Below are positions 34,929-43,334 of a DNA stretch of 64,000 nt, piece by piece; position 1 is the stretch's first letter, and each line of letters opens with the position of its first letter. Where the stretch lies: the NCBI GenBank assembly GCA_036788295.1, contig DAIQNR010000008.1, forward strand, positions 1 through 64,000, read 5' to 3'. This stretch comes from JAHQVK01 sp036788295 (GTDB taxonomy: Bacteria; Myxococcota; Kuafuiibacteriia; Kuafuiibacteriales; Kuafuiibacteriaceae). Under the pieces are notes generated by a model, which saw nothing but the letters and a program-made list of their open reading frames with translations, had not been told where the DNA came from and did not search any database. The translations under genes and the position numbers were made by a program.

Positions 34929-35669
34929 ATGCGGATCGCGATGGGTCCCGGCAGTGTACGCCCGGAGACACGCCCCCTCCGCGGCCTCGGTCCGCGGTCC
35001 GGGGCGCTGTGGGTGGCGGCGCTCATGGCGGCGGCGTGTGGGCGGGTCGAATTCGGCGAAGACCTCGAGCCGCTCGACGCCGGGGTGGAATTCGACGCGT
35101 CCACCGATGCCGAGCCCCGGGACGTCGGCTCCGCGGATGCGGACGTGGACGCGGGGCCTCGCCCGGACCTCGGTTGCGTGGAGGTGGAGCTGCCCCGAGG
35201 TCTGCCCGCGGAGTGGCCGTTCGGTCGGACCTCCTCCGGCTACCGCAGCGCGTTCTACGATCCGATCGGCAACGCTGCCGGCTGCGCGCTCGCCACCTGT
35301 CACGGCCGGGAGGGAGCCGGGCCAATTCCCCCGTTCATTCCCCAAGAGATGCGGTTCGAGGAGGGGTTCGAGCGCGCCATCGACGAGCTGTGGGAGGTCA
35401 TGGGGGAGTCGCCACCGCTCGACCGCGACAACCCGAGCGGCCGGCTCTGGCGGCACCTGCGGGGCCACCCCGAATACGAGGCCCCCGCGTACCTGGCGGC
35501 GGTGCCGGCGCAGATCGAGGGGCTTCGCTTGCGCGCGGAGCGCTGCCACGTCGATTTGTTCCTCCGCGATCCGCCGCCGAACGATTGCGACCCCGAGGCC
35601 GATGCCGGCCTGTGTCCGTGTCCCCTGCCCGAGCCCGACCCGGAGCTCGACGGAGTGTGTGTGCCATGA
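34929..35669 (+). CDS. Lipoprotein with a single CX4CH motif
   Basis: This 246-residue protein has a probable lipoprotein signal (LWVAALMAAAC) and then a low-complexity acidic Ala/Asp-rich linker (VDAGPRPD etc.). A globular part contains CALATCHGREG, a CX4CH haem-like site (C119, C124, H125). The C-terminus is Cys/Pro-rich (CDPEADAGLCPCPLPEPDPE), typical of myxobacterial surface lipoproteins. It diverges from the multihaem cytochrome gene, hinting at a shared redox context. The start could be ATG 34929 or a later one. It overlaps the next gene by 4 nt. Confidence 0.7.
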   Translation: MRIAMGPGSVRPETRPLRGLGPRSGALWVAALMAAACGRVEFGEDLEPLDAGVEFDASTDAEPRDVGSADADVDAGPRPDLGCVEVELPRGLPAEWPFGRTSSGYRSAFYDPIGNAAGCALATCHGREGAGPIPPFIPQEMRFEEGFERAIDELWEVMGESPPLDRDNPSGRLWRHLRGHPEYEAPAYLAAVPAQIEGLRLRAERCHVDLFLRDPPPNDCDPEADAGLCPCPLPEPDPELDGVCVP

Positions 35670-37000
35670 AGACCCCTTGGCCGCTCGCGGTTTTGCTGCT
35701 CGGGGCGCCGGCCTTCGCGAAGCCGTGCCCCGAGGGCGACGTCCGGGTCCGGGCGAAGACCCCGGTGCATCGCGGACCGGGCCTGAACTACCCGGTGGTG
35801 CAGTTTCTCGAGCAGGACGGGTGCGCGCGGCTCGAGCAGGTGTCCGTGGACGCCCGGTGGACGATGCTGCGCCTCGAGGCGAGCTACGGCTGGGTCCTGA
35901 CCGACCGCCTCGACGCGTCCGGGCAGGAGGCGGCGGCGGCAGCCCGGCCGGACGCGGCGCCGATCGGCTCTGGCACCGAGCGTTCCTTCGGGCAGGTGGT
36001 GGAGCGGTCGGTTCTTCGGGAGCGCCCGCAGACCGGGGCGCCGCCCCGTCGGGTTCTGCCCGCGGGGGTGCGGGTCCTTCCCCTTCAGCTCACCGCGGAT
36101 GGGGCTTGGGTCGAGGTGCGGGACGACCGGGGGGACGTGGGCTGGATGGAGCGGGCCCACCTCGCCGGTGGGACCGAGCTGCCCTTGGCGTCGGCCGATG
36201 TGCCCGGGGAGATCGGCTTGTCCGAAGAGGCGCTGTCGGCGGCGGCCCAGGACGATGCGGTCCGGCTCGCCCGGCGCCGCGTCGGGGCCCGAGACGAGGG
36301 CGTGCACCTGACCGTGGGCCTGTTTGGGGCGGCCGTGATGCCGACCCAGCGCTTCGACAGCGACGGCGGCCCCCGCAACCGCCGCTACGGTTTGTCCGCG
36401 CTGTCTGGAGCCGGGTCGATCGAGGTGCAGCTCACCGACATGGGGCCGATCACGGCCCGGACCGGCTACACTTTCGGACTCATCGACGGCCTGGCCACCG
36501 ACGACAACCCGGAGCAGTCGGCCGGAGGCCGGATGCACGACCTGGTCTTGCGGTTCGGATGGCCGCTCGCGTTGGGGTCGGCGGTGCTGACCCCCGAGCT
36601 CGGGTATGGGCTCGCGGTGCTCGACCTCGACCCGGCGCTGCCGGGGGAGCGCCAGGTCACCTTCGTCTCGACCGCCACGCACCTCGGTCTGGCCGGGGTC
36701 CGGTTTCAGCTCCCGTTTGCGGAGCGGCTGCTGCTCGAGGCGGACGCGGCGTTCGCGATGGGCTCTTCGAGTCCGGGGCCAGGCTCGCTCGGCTCGGCCG
36801 GGGGGCTCGCGGTCGGGGGGCGGGGCTCGGCCGGGGTCCAGTACATGGCGAACGCGGCGTTCGGCGTGACCCTCCGGTACGCGCTCGAAGGTTTTTCCGC
36901 CGATTGGAGCGGAACGGGCAGCTTCGACCGCAGCCTCACCTGGGCTTCGGTCGGCGAGCTTCGGCAAGCTCTCCTGCTGGGCGCGTCGTTCTCGATCTGA
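35666..37000 (+). CDS. SH3-domain / outer-membrane beta-barrel-like protein
   Basis: This 444-residue exported protein has a signal peptide (PLAVLLLGAPAFA). Two bacterial SH3-like repeats are visible at ~25-90 and ~110-165 (RAKTPVHRGPGLNYPVVQ; WVEVRDDRGDVGWM). A C-terminal ~210 residues have alternating hydrophobic strands and a terminal ...LLLGASFSI, consistent with an outer-membrane beta-barrel. This suggests a link between peptidoglycan and outer membrane. ATG 35666 overlaps the previous stop (ATGA), so it is co-expressed with the lipoprotein. It is convergent with the fructosamine-kinase-like gene 1 nt away. Confidence 0.75.
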   Translation: MKTPWPLAVLLLGAPAFAKPCPEGDVRVRAKTPVHRGPGLNYPVVQFLEQDGCARLEQVSVDARWTMLRLEASYGWVLTDRLDASGQEAAAAARPDAAPIGSGTERSFGQVVERSVLRERPQTGAPPRRVLPAGVRVLPLQLTADGAWVEVRDDRGDVGWMERAHLAGGTELPLASADVPGEIGLSEEALSAAAQDDAVRLARRRVGARDEGVHLTVGLFGAAVMPTQRFDSDGGPRNRRYGLSALSGAGSIEVQLTDMGPITARTGYTFGLIDGLATDDNPEQSAGGRMHDLVLRFGWPLALGSAVLTPELGYGLAVLDLDPALPGERQVTFVSTATHLGLAGVRFQLPFAERLLLEADAAFAMGSSSPGPGSLGSAGGLAVGGRGSAGVQYMANAAFGVTLRYALEGFSADWSGTGSFDRSLTWASVGELRQALLLGASFSI

Positions 37001-37001
37001 T

Positions 37002-37889
37002 TCACCCGGCGAGTCGGCGGACGATCGCCGCGGTGTCGGCCACATAGCCGCCCCCGAACAGGGTCGCGTGGTTGGCGACGTGCCACAGCCGGTAGATTTC
37101 GTTTCGCTCCCGCCAGCCCGGCGGCAGCGGCCAGGCCTCCTCGTACGCGGCGTAGACCCGGTCCGAGAAGCCGCCAAAGAAGGTCATCATCCCGAATTCG
37201 GCCTCGCGGTGGCCGTAGTAGGCGGCCGGATCGATCAGCGCTGGTCTGCCGTCCTCGGCCACGAGCAGGTTGCCCGACCAGAGGTCGCCATGGAGCAGGC
37301 TCGGCGGCTCGCTGCCGTCGAGCCGCTCGCCCAGCTGGTCGAGCAGCCGCTCGAACGCGGTCTTGGCGCTCCTGTCGAGGCGCCCCGAGTTCGCGAGCAA
37401 GCGCAGCTGGTGGCCGAGCCGGTGATCGCGAAAGAAGGCTATCCAGTCGCCCTCCCAGGGGTTCGGCTGGGGGGTGGTGCCGCACCAGGTGGTCTCGGGA
37501 AAGCCGAAGGCCGGGGCGGTGGTTTGGTGCAAGGCGGCGAGACCTCGGCCGAGCGCCTCGTCGAAACCCGGACCGCGCCGGCCCGGACCGACAAACCGAG
37601 CGAGCAGGTACCCTGGGGCGCCGGGAGCAGGGTCCCGCGACGCGATCGGCTCGGCGACCGCGAGCGAGGTGGCGCTCGAGGCGAGGGCGGCGAGCTGCCT
37701 CGCCTCGGCCGAGAAGTGGCCGTCCTGTCCCCACTTCACGAAAACCGGCCCGGCGCTGGTGTCGAGTCGGGCCGCAGCAAAGATGCAGCCCCCAGACAGG
37801 GGGCGATGGCCGTCGATCCGGACCGGGGCCGCCGCCCACGCGGTGAGCGCGAGGCCCACGGCGTCTCGGACCGAGTCAGGCAGGGTCAT
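37002..37889 (-). CDS. Fructosamine kinase / ketoamine 3-kinase family protein
   Basis: This 295-residue protein has the aminoglycoside-phosphotransferase-like fold: PLSGGCIFAAARLD at the N-lobe, SLLHGDLWSGNLL as the catalytic loop and ALIDPAAYYGHREAEFGM as the metal-binding loop. The family phosphorylates glycated lysines (protein repair), and GDLWSGN is characteristic. The ATG at 37889 overlaps the phosphatase stop (ATGA), making a two-gene operon with the low-molecular-weight phosphatase. This pairing is common in bacteria and suggests coupled deglycation. Confidence 0.92.
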   Translation of the reverse strand: MTLPDSVRDAVGLALTAWAAAPVRIDGHRPLSGGCIFAAARLDTSAGPVFVKWGQDGHFSAEARQLAALASSATSLAVAEPIASRDPAPGAPGYLLARFVGPGRRGPGFDEALGRGLAALHQTTAPAFGFPETTWCGTTPQPNPWEGDWIAFFRDHRLGHQLRLLANSGRLDRSAKTAFERLLDQLGERLDGSEPPSLLHGDLWSGNLLVAEDGRPALIDPAAYYGHREAEFGMMTFFGGFSDRVYAAYEEAWPLPPGWRERNEIYRLWHVANHATLFGGGYVADTAAIVRRLAG

Positions 37890-38362
37890 CGGTGCCCACT
37901 CGAGAGCCGCTCGAGCAGCGCTCGGCACGTCCGCTCCACGATGGTGACCACCTCCTCGAAGCCCTCGTCCTCCCCGTAGTACGGGTCGGGCACGTCCTCG
38001 CCCCGGCCCTCCGGGTCGTCGTCGCGAAACAGGCGCAGATAGGCCCCGTGCGCCGCCGGAGCCCGCTTCTGGAGGTCGCGCAGGTTGCTCCTGTCCATGG
38101 CGAAGATGTGATCGAAGCGCTCGAAGTCCGCCGTCGAGACCGTCCGAGCCCTGCCTTCGAGCGAGTAGCCCCGGCGGGCCGCGGTCGCTGTCATTCGCCG
38201 ATCCGGCGGTTGGCCGACGTGCCAATCCCCGGTGCCGGCGGAGTCGATCAGGAACGAAGCGGCGAGGCCGGCGTCGGCGGCGAGCTTGCGAAACACCCCC
38301 TCGGCGGTGGGCGAGCGGCAGATGTTGCCGAGGCAGACGAAGAGCACCGAGACCTGACTCAT
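37886..38362 (-). CDS. Low-molecular-weight protein tyrosine phosphatase
   Basis: This 158-residue enzyme has the P-loop C10-LGNIC-R16-S signature near the N-terminus and the catalytic acid in DPYY (D126). Both match the classical family. A deglycation partner role with the fructosamine kinase is inferred from the 4-nt overlap; alternatively it dephosphorylates protein tyrosines. The ATG directly precedes the conserved VSVLFVC strand. Confidence 0.94.
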   Translation of the reverse strand: MSQVSVLFVCLGNICRSPTAEGVFRKLAADAGLAASFLIDSAGTGDWHVGQPPDRRMTATAARRGYSLEGRARTVSTADFERFDHIFAMDRSNLRDLQKRAPAAHGAYLRLFRDDDPEGRGEDVPDPYYGEDEGFEEVVTIVERTCRALLERLSSGHR

Positions 38363-38401
38363 GGCCGCGGTGCTACCTCAGGGGCCCAGCCGACGCGACC
38401 T

Positions 38402-39199
38402 TCACCGGCTGTCGTCGGCGTTCGGCTCCTGGAACACCTCTGCGTCCTCGAGCCGGTAGGCGCTGAGGGTGTTTCCCCACGCGCAGCCGGTGTCGAGCGC
38501 GACGGACCCGGCCTGCAGCCTGAGCCCGAGCGCGGCCCAGTGACCGAAGATCACGGTCGTCTCGCCCCGGCGGTGGGGCGCTTCGAACCAGGGACGGAGG
38601 TGAGGGGGCGCCACCTCCGGTCGGTCGTTGTACATGTACTCCGGCTCCCCGGAGCGGCGGAGCATGCGAACCCGGGTGAAGACGGCGAGGTCCGCCCGGA
38701 GGGCCCGGTGGCTCGCGCTGAGCCCGTTGTCGTGCCGACGCACGTCACCGAGCAGCCGAACGAAGTTCTCGCCTCGGAGCTCGGTCTCGATGGCCCGGGC
38801 CCGCTCCTCGGCCTCCTCGACCGTCCACCGAGGGAGCAGGCCCGCATGCACCATCAAGAACGAGCCCTCCCGGTGCAGCAGCGGGCGATGCCGAACCCAG
38901 TCGACCAGGCGCCCAGCGTCGGGCGCCTTCAGCACCGGCCCCAGCGTGTCCCGGCGGCGGGCCCCGAGGATGCGGGCGTGGCGGGCGAGAAGGTACAGGT
39001 CGTGGTTGCCGAGCACGGCGGTCACCACCGCGTCGTGCTCCACCAGCCATCGCAGCACTTCGAGGGACCGGGGCCCTCGGTTCACCAGGTCGCCGGCCAG
39101 CCACAGCCGGTCTCGGGTCGGGTCGAACGCAACACGCCGCAGCAGTCGCTCGAACGTCCGGAAGCACCCCTGGACGTCGCCGATGGCGTACGTGGCCAT
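38402..39199 (-). CDS. apaH: Symmetrical bis(5'-nucleosyl)-tetraphosphatase (ApaH)
   Basis: This 265-residue metallophosphatase hydrolyses Ap4A to two ADP. Characteristic blocks are AIGDVQGCF, LAGDLVNRGP, LGNHDLYLLA, FGHWAALGL and ALDTGCAWG, which together define ApaH. ATG 39199 starts right before the conserved MATYAIGD, so the longer upstream frame was rejected. It is divergent from the HEAT-repeat gene with ~200 nt between them. Confidence 0.95.
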   Translation of the reverse strand: MATYAIGDVQGCFRTFERLLRRVAFDPTRDRLWLAGDLVNRGPRSLEVLRWLVEHDAVVTAVLGNHDLYLLARHARILGARRRDTLGPVLKAPDAGRLVDWVRHRPLLHREGSFLMVHAGLLPRWTVEEAEERARAIETELRGENFVRLLGDVRRHDNGLSASHRALRADLAVFTRVRMLRRSGEPEYMYNDRPEVAPPHLRPWFEAPHRRGETTVIFGHWAALGLRLQAGSVALDTGCAWGNTLSAYRLEDAEVFQEPNADDSR

Positions 39200-39404
39200 G
39201 ACCCTCGTCCATAACACGCTCCCTCGGTCCGGGGGACGAACGCGCCGCCTTCGAGCCAAAGCGGCGCTCCGGGGGCTGGGGACTCCCCGCAGAACGTCGG
39301 TCCGAATCGATCCGATCCAGCGGCGCCACCGGCGCTTTGCCCTCAACGGGCGGGCATCCGAGACGAATCACGAGAGCAGGCCGGCGGTCCGGCTCGAGGC
39401 TTCC

Positions 39405-41033
39405 GTGATTCAGCTCATTCTGTTCATATCAGTCCTCGGGATCGGGGCCCCAACCGTCGAAGACGCCGCCCAAACGGTGGCGTCTGGCGGAGACGGCAAA
39501 GACGCCGCGATGCAGCTCCTCACCCAGCAGGGTCGGTTCGGTCTGTCGGCGCTGGTCAAGGAGGGGCGGCGAGCCGAGGGCGAGGCCCGGTTCCGGGTCT
39601 ACGAGGCGATCGGCGCCTTTCGGGGCGACGAGGCGTTCAGCGCGCTCATGGAGGGCCTCCGGGCCACCGACAAACACGCCCAGCTCGGGGCCATTCGCGG
39701 GCTGAGCCGCATCGGGACCGCGCGGATCGTAGACCCCCTGGCCCAGACCGCGGTCAGCTCCGACCCGGAGGTGAGAGCCGCGGTCGTGGCTGGGCTCGCC
39801 TTGGTGGGTCCGGCGGCGGAGGAGGCAGTCCAGCGCTTGAGCAAGGACCCGAGCCCGTACGCCAGGGAGACCGCGCTTCGCTTCTTCGCCCGGCACCCGA
39901 GCGTGGAGCGCCGCAAGCTGGCGATCCTCGGCGGGCTCCGAGATCCGGAGCCGTCGATTCGGGCCGCCGCGGTGGAGCTCGCCGACCTGTGGCGGGACAT
40001 GGCGCTCGCCGACGCGCTCGTGGCCCTGACCAGGGACAAGGATCCGGAGGTCGCCGCCCGGGCGGTGGAGGCGCTCGCCAAGTTCCCGTCCATGCGCAAG
40101 ACGCTCCCCGAGCTGCTCGCCGACCCTCGGGTGACCGAGCAGGCGTGGATGACCGCCTTTCACCGGCTTCGCGACTACGATGAGTGGGCGATCCCCTACC
40201 TGCTCGCCGCCATCGCCCAGGCCGACGGGGCGAGGCAGGCGATGATGTTCGACGTGCTGACCGGGAGCGCGTCCGAAGAGGAGCTGAACGGGTTCGCCTC
40301 CCTGCTCGACTCTCCCCGGTCCGACATCGGCGGCATGGTCTCGAGGGTCCTCCAGCAGATGGGGGCCCGTGCGGACAACGACGCCGCCAAAATGGTGCTC
40401 GATCGGCGGACGTCCCTGGCCGAGGCGATCCGAACCCACCTGAAGTCCCGGCCTCGCCACGGCGTCACCGACGAGCCCGAGCAGGGCAAGGAGGTCCGCC
40501 CGGTCGAGACCGGCCCCGAGCTCCCCCCGAGCGAGGTTCGAGACGACCTCGCCGACCTGCTCGCCGACACCGAGACCCAGGTTCGGCTCGCCGCCGCCCG
40601 GGCGCTCGCTCAGCTCGAGGCCGCTGGAGCCGAAGCGGAGCTGGTGCGCTTGCTCGACGACCCGAAGCCCGAGGTGCGAATCGAGGCTCTCGGGGGCCTG
40701 CGAAACTACCCGTCGAGGCTGTCGGCCCTCGCCCGGATGGCGGCCATCGAGGACCCGGAGTCCGAGGTTCGGCAGGCGGCGATGCGCTCCTTCGAGGGCT
40801 CCGGCTCGGACCGGGTGCTCGGCACCCTGGAGCGCGTCGCCCGCAGCGGGTCGCCCGAAGAGCGGCTCACCGCGCTGACCGCGCTCTCCGCCGTCCGGAC
40901 CCACCGGGCCATCCAGCTCCTCGTCGCTCTCGTGACCGAGCACGAGCCCGCCCTATCGGCCGCTTCCTCCGCGTACTTCGACTCGCTGCCCCCGCTCATC
41001 GAGGTCGAGGGCCCACCGGACCCTCCGAACTGA
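39405..41033 (+). CDS. HEAT-repeat protein with N-terminal signal-like segment
   Basis: This 542-residue alpha-solenoid starts with a hydrophobic segment (VIQLILFISVLGIGA), suggesting export. It is followed by many ~31-residue HEAT repeats with the pattern D-x-E-V-R-x-A-A-x-x-A-L, for example DPEVRAAVVAGLALVG, DPEPSIRAAAVELA and DTETQVRLAAARALAQL. Such proteins scaffold complexes. The GTG at 39405 gives a plausible signal sequence; the longer open frame upstream overlaps apaH in the opposite strand and was rejected. It ends 3 nt before the convergent V4R gene. Confidence 0.85.
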   Translation: MIQLILFISVLGIGAPTVEDAAQTVASGGDGKDAAMQLLTQQGRFGLSALVKEGRRAEGEARFRVYEAIGAFRGDEAFSALMEGLRATDKHAQLGAIRGLSRIGTARIVDPLAQTAVSSDPEVRAAVVAGLALVGPAAEEAVQRLSKDPSPYARETALRFFARHPSVERRKLAILGGLRDPEPSIRAAAVELADLWRDMALADALVALTRDKDPEVAARAVEALAKFPSMRKTLPELLADPRVTEQAWMTAFHRLRDYDEWAIPYLLAAIAQADGARQAMMFDVLTGSASEEELNGFASLLDSPRSDIGGMVSRVLQQMGARADNDAAKMVLDRRTSLAEAIRTHLKSRPRHGVTDEPEQGKEVRPVETGPELPPSEVRDDLADLLADTETQVRLAAARALAQLEAAGAEAELVRLLDDPKPEVRIEALGGLRNYPSRLSALARMAAIEDPESEVRQAAMRSFEGSGSDRVLGTLERVARSGSPEERLTALTALSAVRTHRAIQLLVALVTEHEPALSAASSAYFDSLPPLIEVEGPPDPPN

Positions 41034-41035
41034 CA

Positions 41036-41542
41036 TCACTTCACGTCGAGGTCGAAGCCGCAGGCCTCGTGGCCGAGACCGCCGATGCAGGTGGTCTCAT
41101 GGGCCCGGGTCTCTCGGCCGAGCACGGTCTCGACCGCGCCGGCGACCATCCCGCCCTCGAAGTGGCAGAGGGTGCGACCCACCGGGGTCATCCCAGAGCA
41201 GGTCACGCACTCGAAGACGTTCACCCGGATTCGGTGCCGCTCGAGCACGGGAACCTCGATGATCCCGATGCCCAGCTGCTTGCACAGCTCGAGGAAGTCC
41301 TCGAGCTTCGTCATTCCGAGGGACAGACCGAGCTTCTTGCCGGCGACGTAGGCGGTGCCCGAGGCCCCGCGCCCGATGATGTCCTCGAGCGCGACCAGGC
41401 GCAGCAGCCGGTAGAGGCCGATACCGGCCTGGTCCCCGAGCGTCGGCCGCAAGATGTTGAGGGCGTTCGAGATCTCGACCCGGTTTCGGCCGGTTCGGGC
41501 GGCGATCGGGCCCGCGTCCGGGGTGGTGTTGAAGACGGTCAT
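41036..41542 (-). CDS. V4R-domain protein
   Basis: This 168-residue protein consists of a V4R (4-vinyl reductase-type) small-molecule-binding domain: LLRLVALEDIIGRGASG, then a beta-rich core and the C-terminal ETTCIGGLGHEACGFDLDV Cys motif. Two further Cys pairs (FECVTCSG, RTLCHFEGG) are visible and could bind a metal or undergo redox. V4R domains act as ligand or NO/haem-like sensors in other systems. It is the last gene of the minus-strand operon; its ATG overlaps the preceding stop (ATGA). Confidence 0.82.
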   Translation of the reverse strand: MTVFNTTPDAGPIAARTGRNRVEISNALNILRPTLGDQAGIGLYRLLRLVALEDIIGRGASGTAYVAGKKLGLSLGMTKLEDFLELCKQLGIGIIEVPVLERHRIRVNVFECVTCSGMTPVGRTLCHFEGGMVAGAVETVLGRETRAHETTCIGGLGHEACGFDLDVK

Positions 41543-42156
41543 GAGTGGTTCTCCAAAGGCCCGCGCAGCTCCCCCCGGGCGAGCGCGGCGCGAAAATGGT
41601 GCAGGGCGTCGCGAAGCTCGGTCGTGCCCGGCCCCGGCCCGCGGGTAAGAGTCGCGAGCGAGAGCGGGCTGTCCTCATGCTCGCCGAGGCAGGTGCTCAC
41701 GACCAGCCCCTGGTCGGTCTCGAGCGTGAGCCTCTCCACTTTTCCCACCGGGAGCAGACCTTGCGCCCGCATCTGCAGCTCGGCGAGGACCCCGCACAGC
41801 GCGGCCAGCGGCTCCTGGTGGTCCCCGATCCCCACCACGGGGAAGCCGAGGTCGTCGGCGACGACCGCGGCCTCGTGCCCGGTGCGTTGGGCGAAGGCCC
41901 GCACGATGGCGTCGAGCCCCCCGAAGCCGGGGTCGGGCACGAAGGGGGGCGAAACGGGGTCCGCGACCGGGGCCTCGAGGACCGGAGAGTCGGCCCGGAC
42001 GGTGGCGTCGGCTCCATTTCGCCCAACCTCGTCTCGCTGGGGGCCATCCACCTCGACCGGCCTCTGACGCCGGCCGCGAGCGAGGCCGAACAAGAATCCG
42101 GCCGCCCAGAGGGCCGTGGCTGCCACAACCGATCCGATCCAGAGCAGGGTGAGCAC
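41539..42156 (-). CDS. Membrane-anchored roadblock/LC7-like protein
   Basis: This 205-residue protein has an N-terminal helix (TLLWIGSVVAATALWAAGFLFGLARGRRQ, TM ~5-27), a charged linker and a roadblock/LC7-like domain (~75-195). Typical pieces are GLDAIVRAFAQRTGHEAAVVADDLGFPVVG, with the alpha-beta pattern of MglB relatives. In known systems such domains bind Ras-like GTPases. The GTG start at 42156 directly precedes the TM. It lies 2 nt after the OmpA-like gene. Confidence 0.75.
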   Translation of the reverse strand: MLTLLWIGSVVAATALWAAGFLFGLARGRRQRPVEVDGPQRDEVGRNGADATVRADSPVLEAPVADPVSPPFVPDPGFGGLDAIVRAFAQRTGHEAAVVADDLGFPVVGIGDHQEPLAALCGVLAELQMRAQGLLPVGKVERLTLETDQGLVVSTCLGEHEDSPLSLATLTRGPGPGTTELRDALHHFRAALARGELRGPLENHS

Positions 42157-42158
42157 GC

Positions 42159-42911
42159 TCAACGCTCGCTCCTTCCGACGACGTCCACCCGCCGGCGGGC
42201 CGCCCAACCCCGGTCGGCGTCCGGCGGTTGGTCTGGACCGTGGGCTCGTACGTGCAGCGAATCGGCCCGAAAACCCCGTCGCAGCAGGATGCGCCGAACC
42301 GTCTCGGCCCGCGCCTCGCTCAGCGCGAGGTTCACGGCTCGGGGCCCGCTCGGGTCGGTGTGGCCGTCGATCTCGACGCTCCCCTCGCAGCCCCGGGGGG
42401 TGCACAGCGGGGCGACCAGCCGGTCCAACCGGCGCCGGGCGCGAGGGCCCAGCGCGGCCGAGCCGAAGGCGAAGCGGACCGAACCGCGGACCGAGGGGAC
42501 CGGGTCCACCGTGGGGGTGGGCATCCGCTCCCCCGGGAGCGTCGGCGGGGGCGGCGAGGGCTCCTCGGGACCAGGCTCGGTTCTCCCGGCGACCTCGACG
42601 GTGGCCTCCGGCTCGAGGACAGCGCCGCCCACCGGCGCCGCCGCGCTCGGTCCCGGCCGACCGGAGGTCTCGCCCCGCAGCGTCTCCGACCCAAGGGCCG
42701 CGGTGCCGTCGCGGGCGACGGAGCCGAGGTCGGCGCCGCGCTCCTGGTCCCTCGCGGGGTCGAGCGCGGCGACCGCGCTCGGTGCCTTGCTCGTCGCCGC
42801 GACGTCTCGGGCGTCGAGAACGGCGGGCAGAAGAACGAGGTCCACCCAGGCGAGGTTTCCGACCCCCACCCCGAGGCACACGATGGACCCAAAGTGGAGC
42901 GCTGCGCTCAT
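42159..42911 (-). CDS. OmpA-family C-terminal domain protein
   Basis: This 250-residue protein has an N-terminal hydrophobic helix (FGSIVCLGVGVGNLAWVDLVLL), a long Pro/Glu-rich linker (~40-135) and a C-terminal OmpA peptidoglycan-binding domain. The latter shows SVRFAFGSAALGPRARRRLD, VEIDGHTDPSGPRAVNLALSEARAETV (in parts) and RRVDV. It would bind peptidoglycan from the inner or outer membrane. It overlaps the roadblock gene upstream by 4 nt. Confidence 0.88.
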   Translation of the reverse strand: MSAALHFGSIVCLGVGVGNLAWVDLVLLPAVLDARDVAATSKAPSAVAALDPARDQERGADLGSVARDGTAALGSETLRGETSGRPGPSAAAPVGGAVLEPEATVEVAGRTEPGPEEPSPPPPTLPGERMPTPTVDPVPSVRGSVRFAFGSAALGPRARRRLDRLVAPLCTPRGCEGSVEIDGHTDPSGPRAVNLALSEARAETVRRILLRRGFRADSLHVRAHGPDQPPDADRGWAARRRVDVVGRSER

Positions 42912-43330
42912 GAGAGGATTCTCGATAGGTCTCGGACGCCGCGCTTCAGCTCGAGAAAGATGAGGCCGAGTTTCGCCTCTCTCGTCACGAGCAGCAGAAG
43001 CGCGGCGTCTTCGTTCACGGCGTTGACGATGACATACCCCTTCGGCGAGCGCACGTAGACCTGCTCCATGTCCTCCCGCATGAGATCTTCGGAGATGCGC
43101 TCGGCGACGCCGAGCAGCGAGGCGGCCATGCCGCCGATCAGCTCCTCGTCCACCTCGGCCGGCAGAACGCTCGAGACGATGAAGCCATCCATCGTCACCA
43201 CCGCAGCGCCGATGATGTCGGTCGACACCATGCGGATGTGCCGCAGCGCGGCCGAGATGCGCTCGGTCCGGGACGCGGGATCGGGGTCGTATTGGGAGGC
43301 AAACGTTCGGTCTTCGGTTCGGGTGCTCAC
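42908..43330 (-). CDS. Roadblock/LC7 domain protein (MglB-like)
   Basis: This 140-residue cytosolic protein is one roadblock domain: the IIGAAVVTMDGFIVSSVLP strand pair, then ELIGGMAASLLGVAERISEDL and a C-terminal LLLLVTREAKLGLIFLELKR. This is the MglB-type layout. MglB proteins are GAPs for the Ras-like MglA, but no MglA GTPase gene is adjacent. It is the second roadblock in this operon. The stop overlaps the OmpA gene start. Confidence 0.88.
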   Translation of the reverse strand: MSTRTEDRTFASQYDPDPASRTERISAALRHIRMVSTDIIGAAVVTMDGFIVSSVLPAEVDEELIGGMAASLLGVAERISEDLMREDMEQVYVRSPKGYVIVNAVNEDAALLLLVTREAKLGLIFLELKRGVRDLSRILS

Positions 43331-43334
43331 GATG

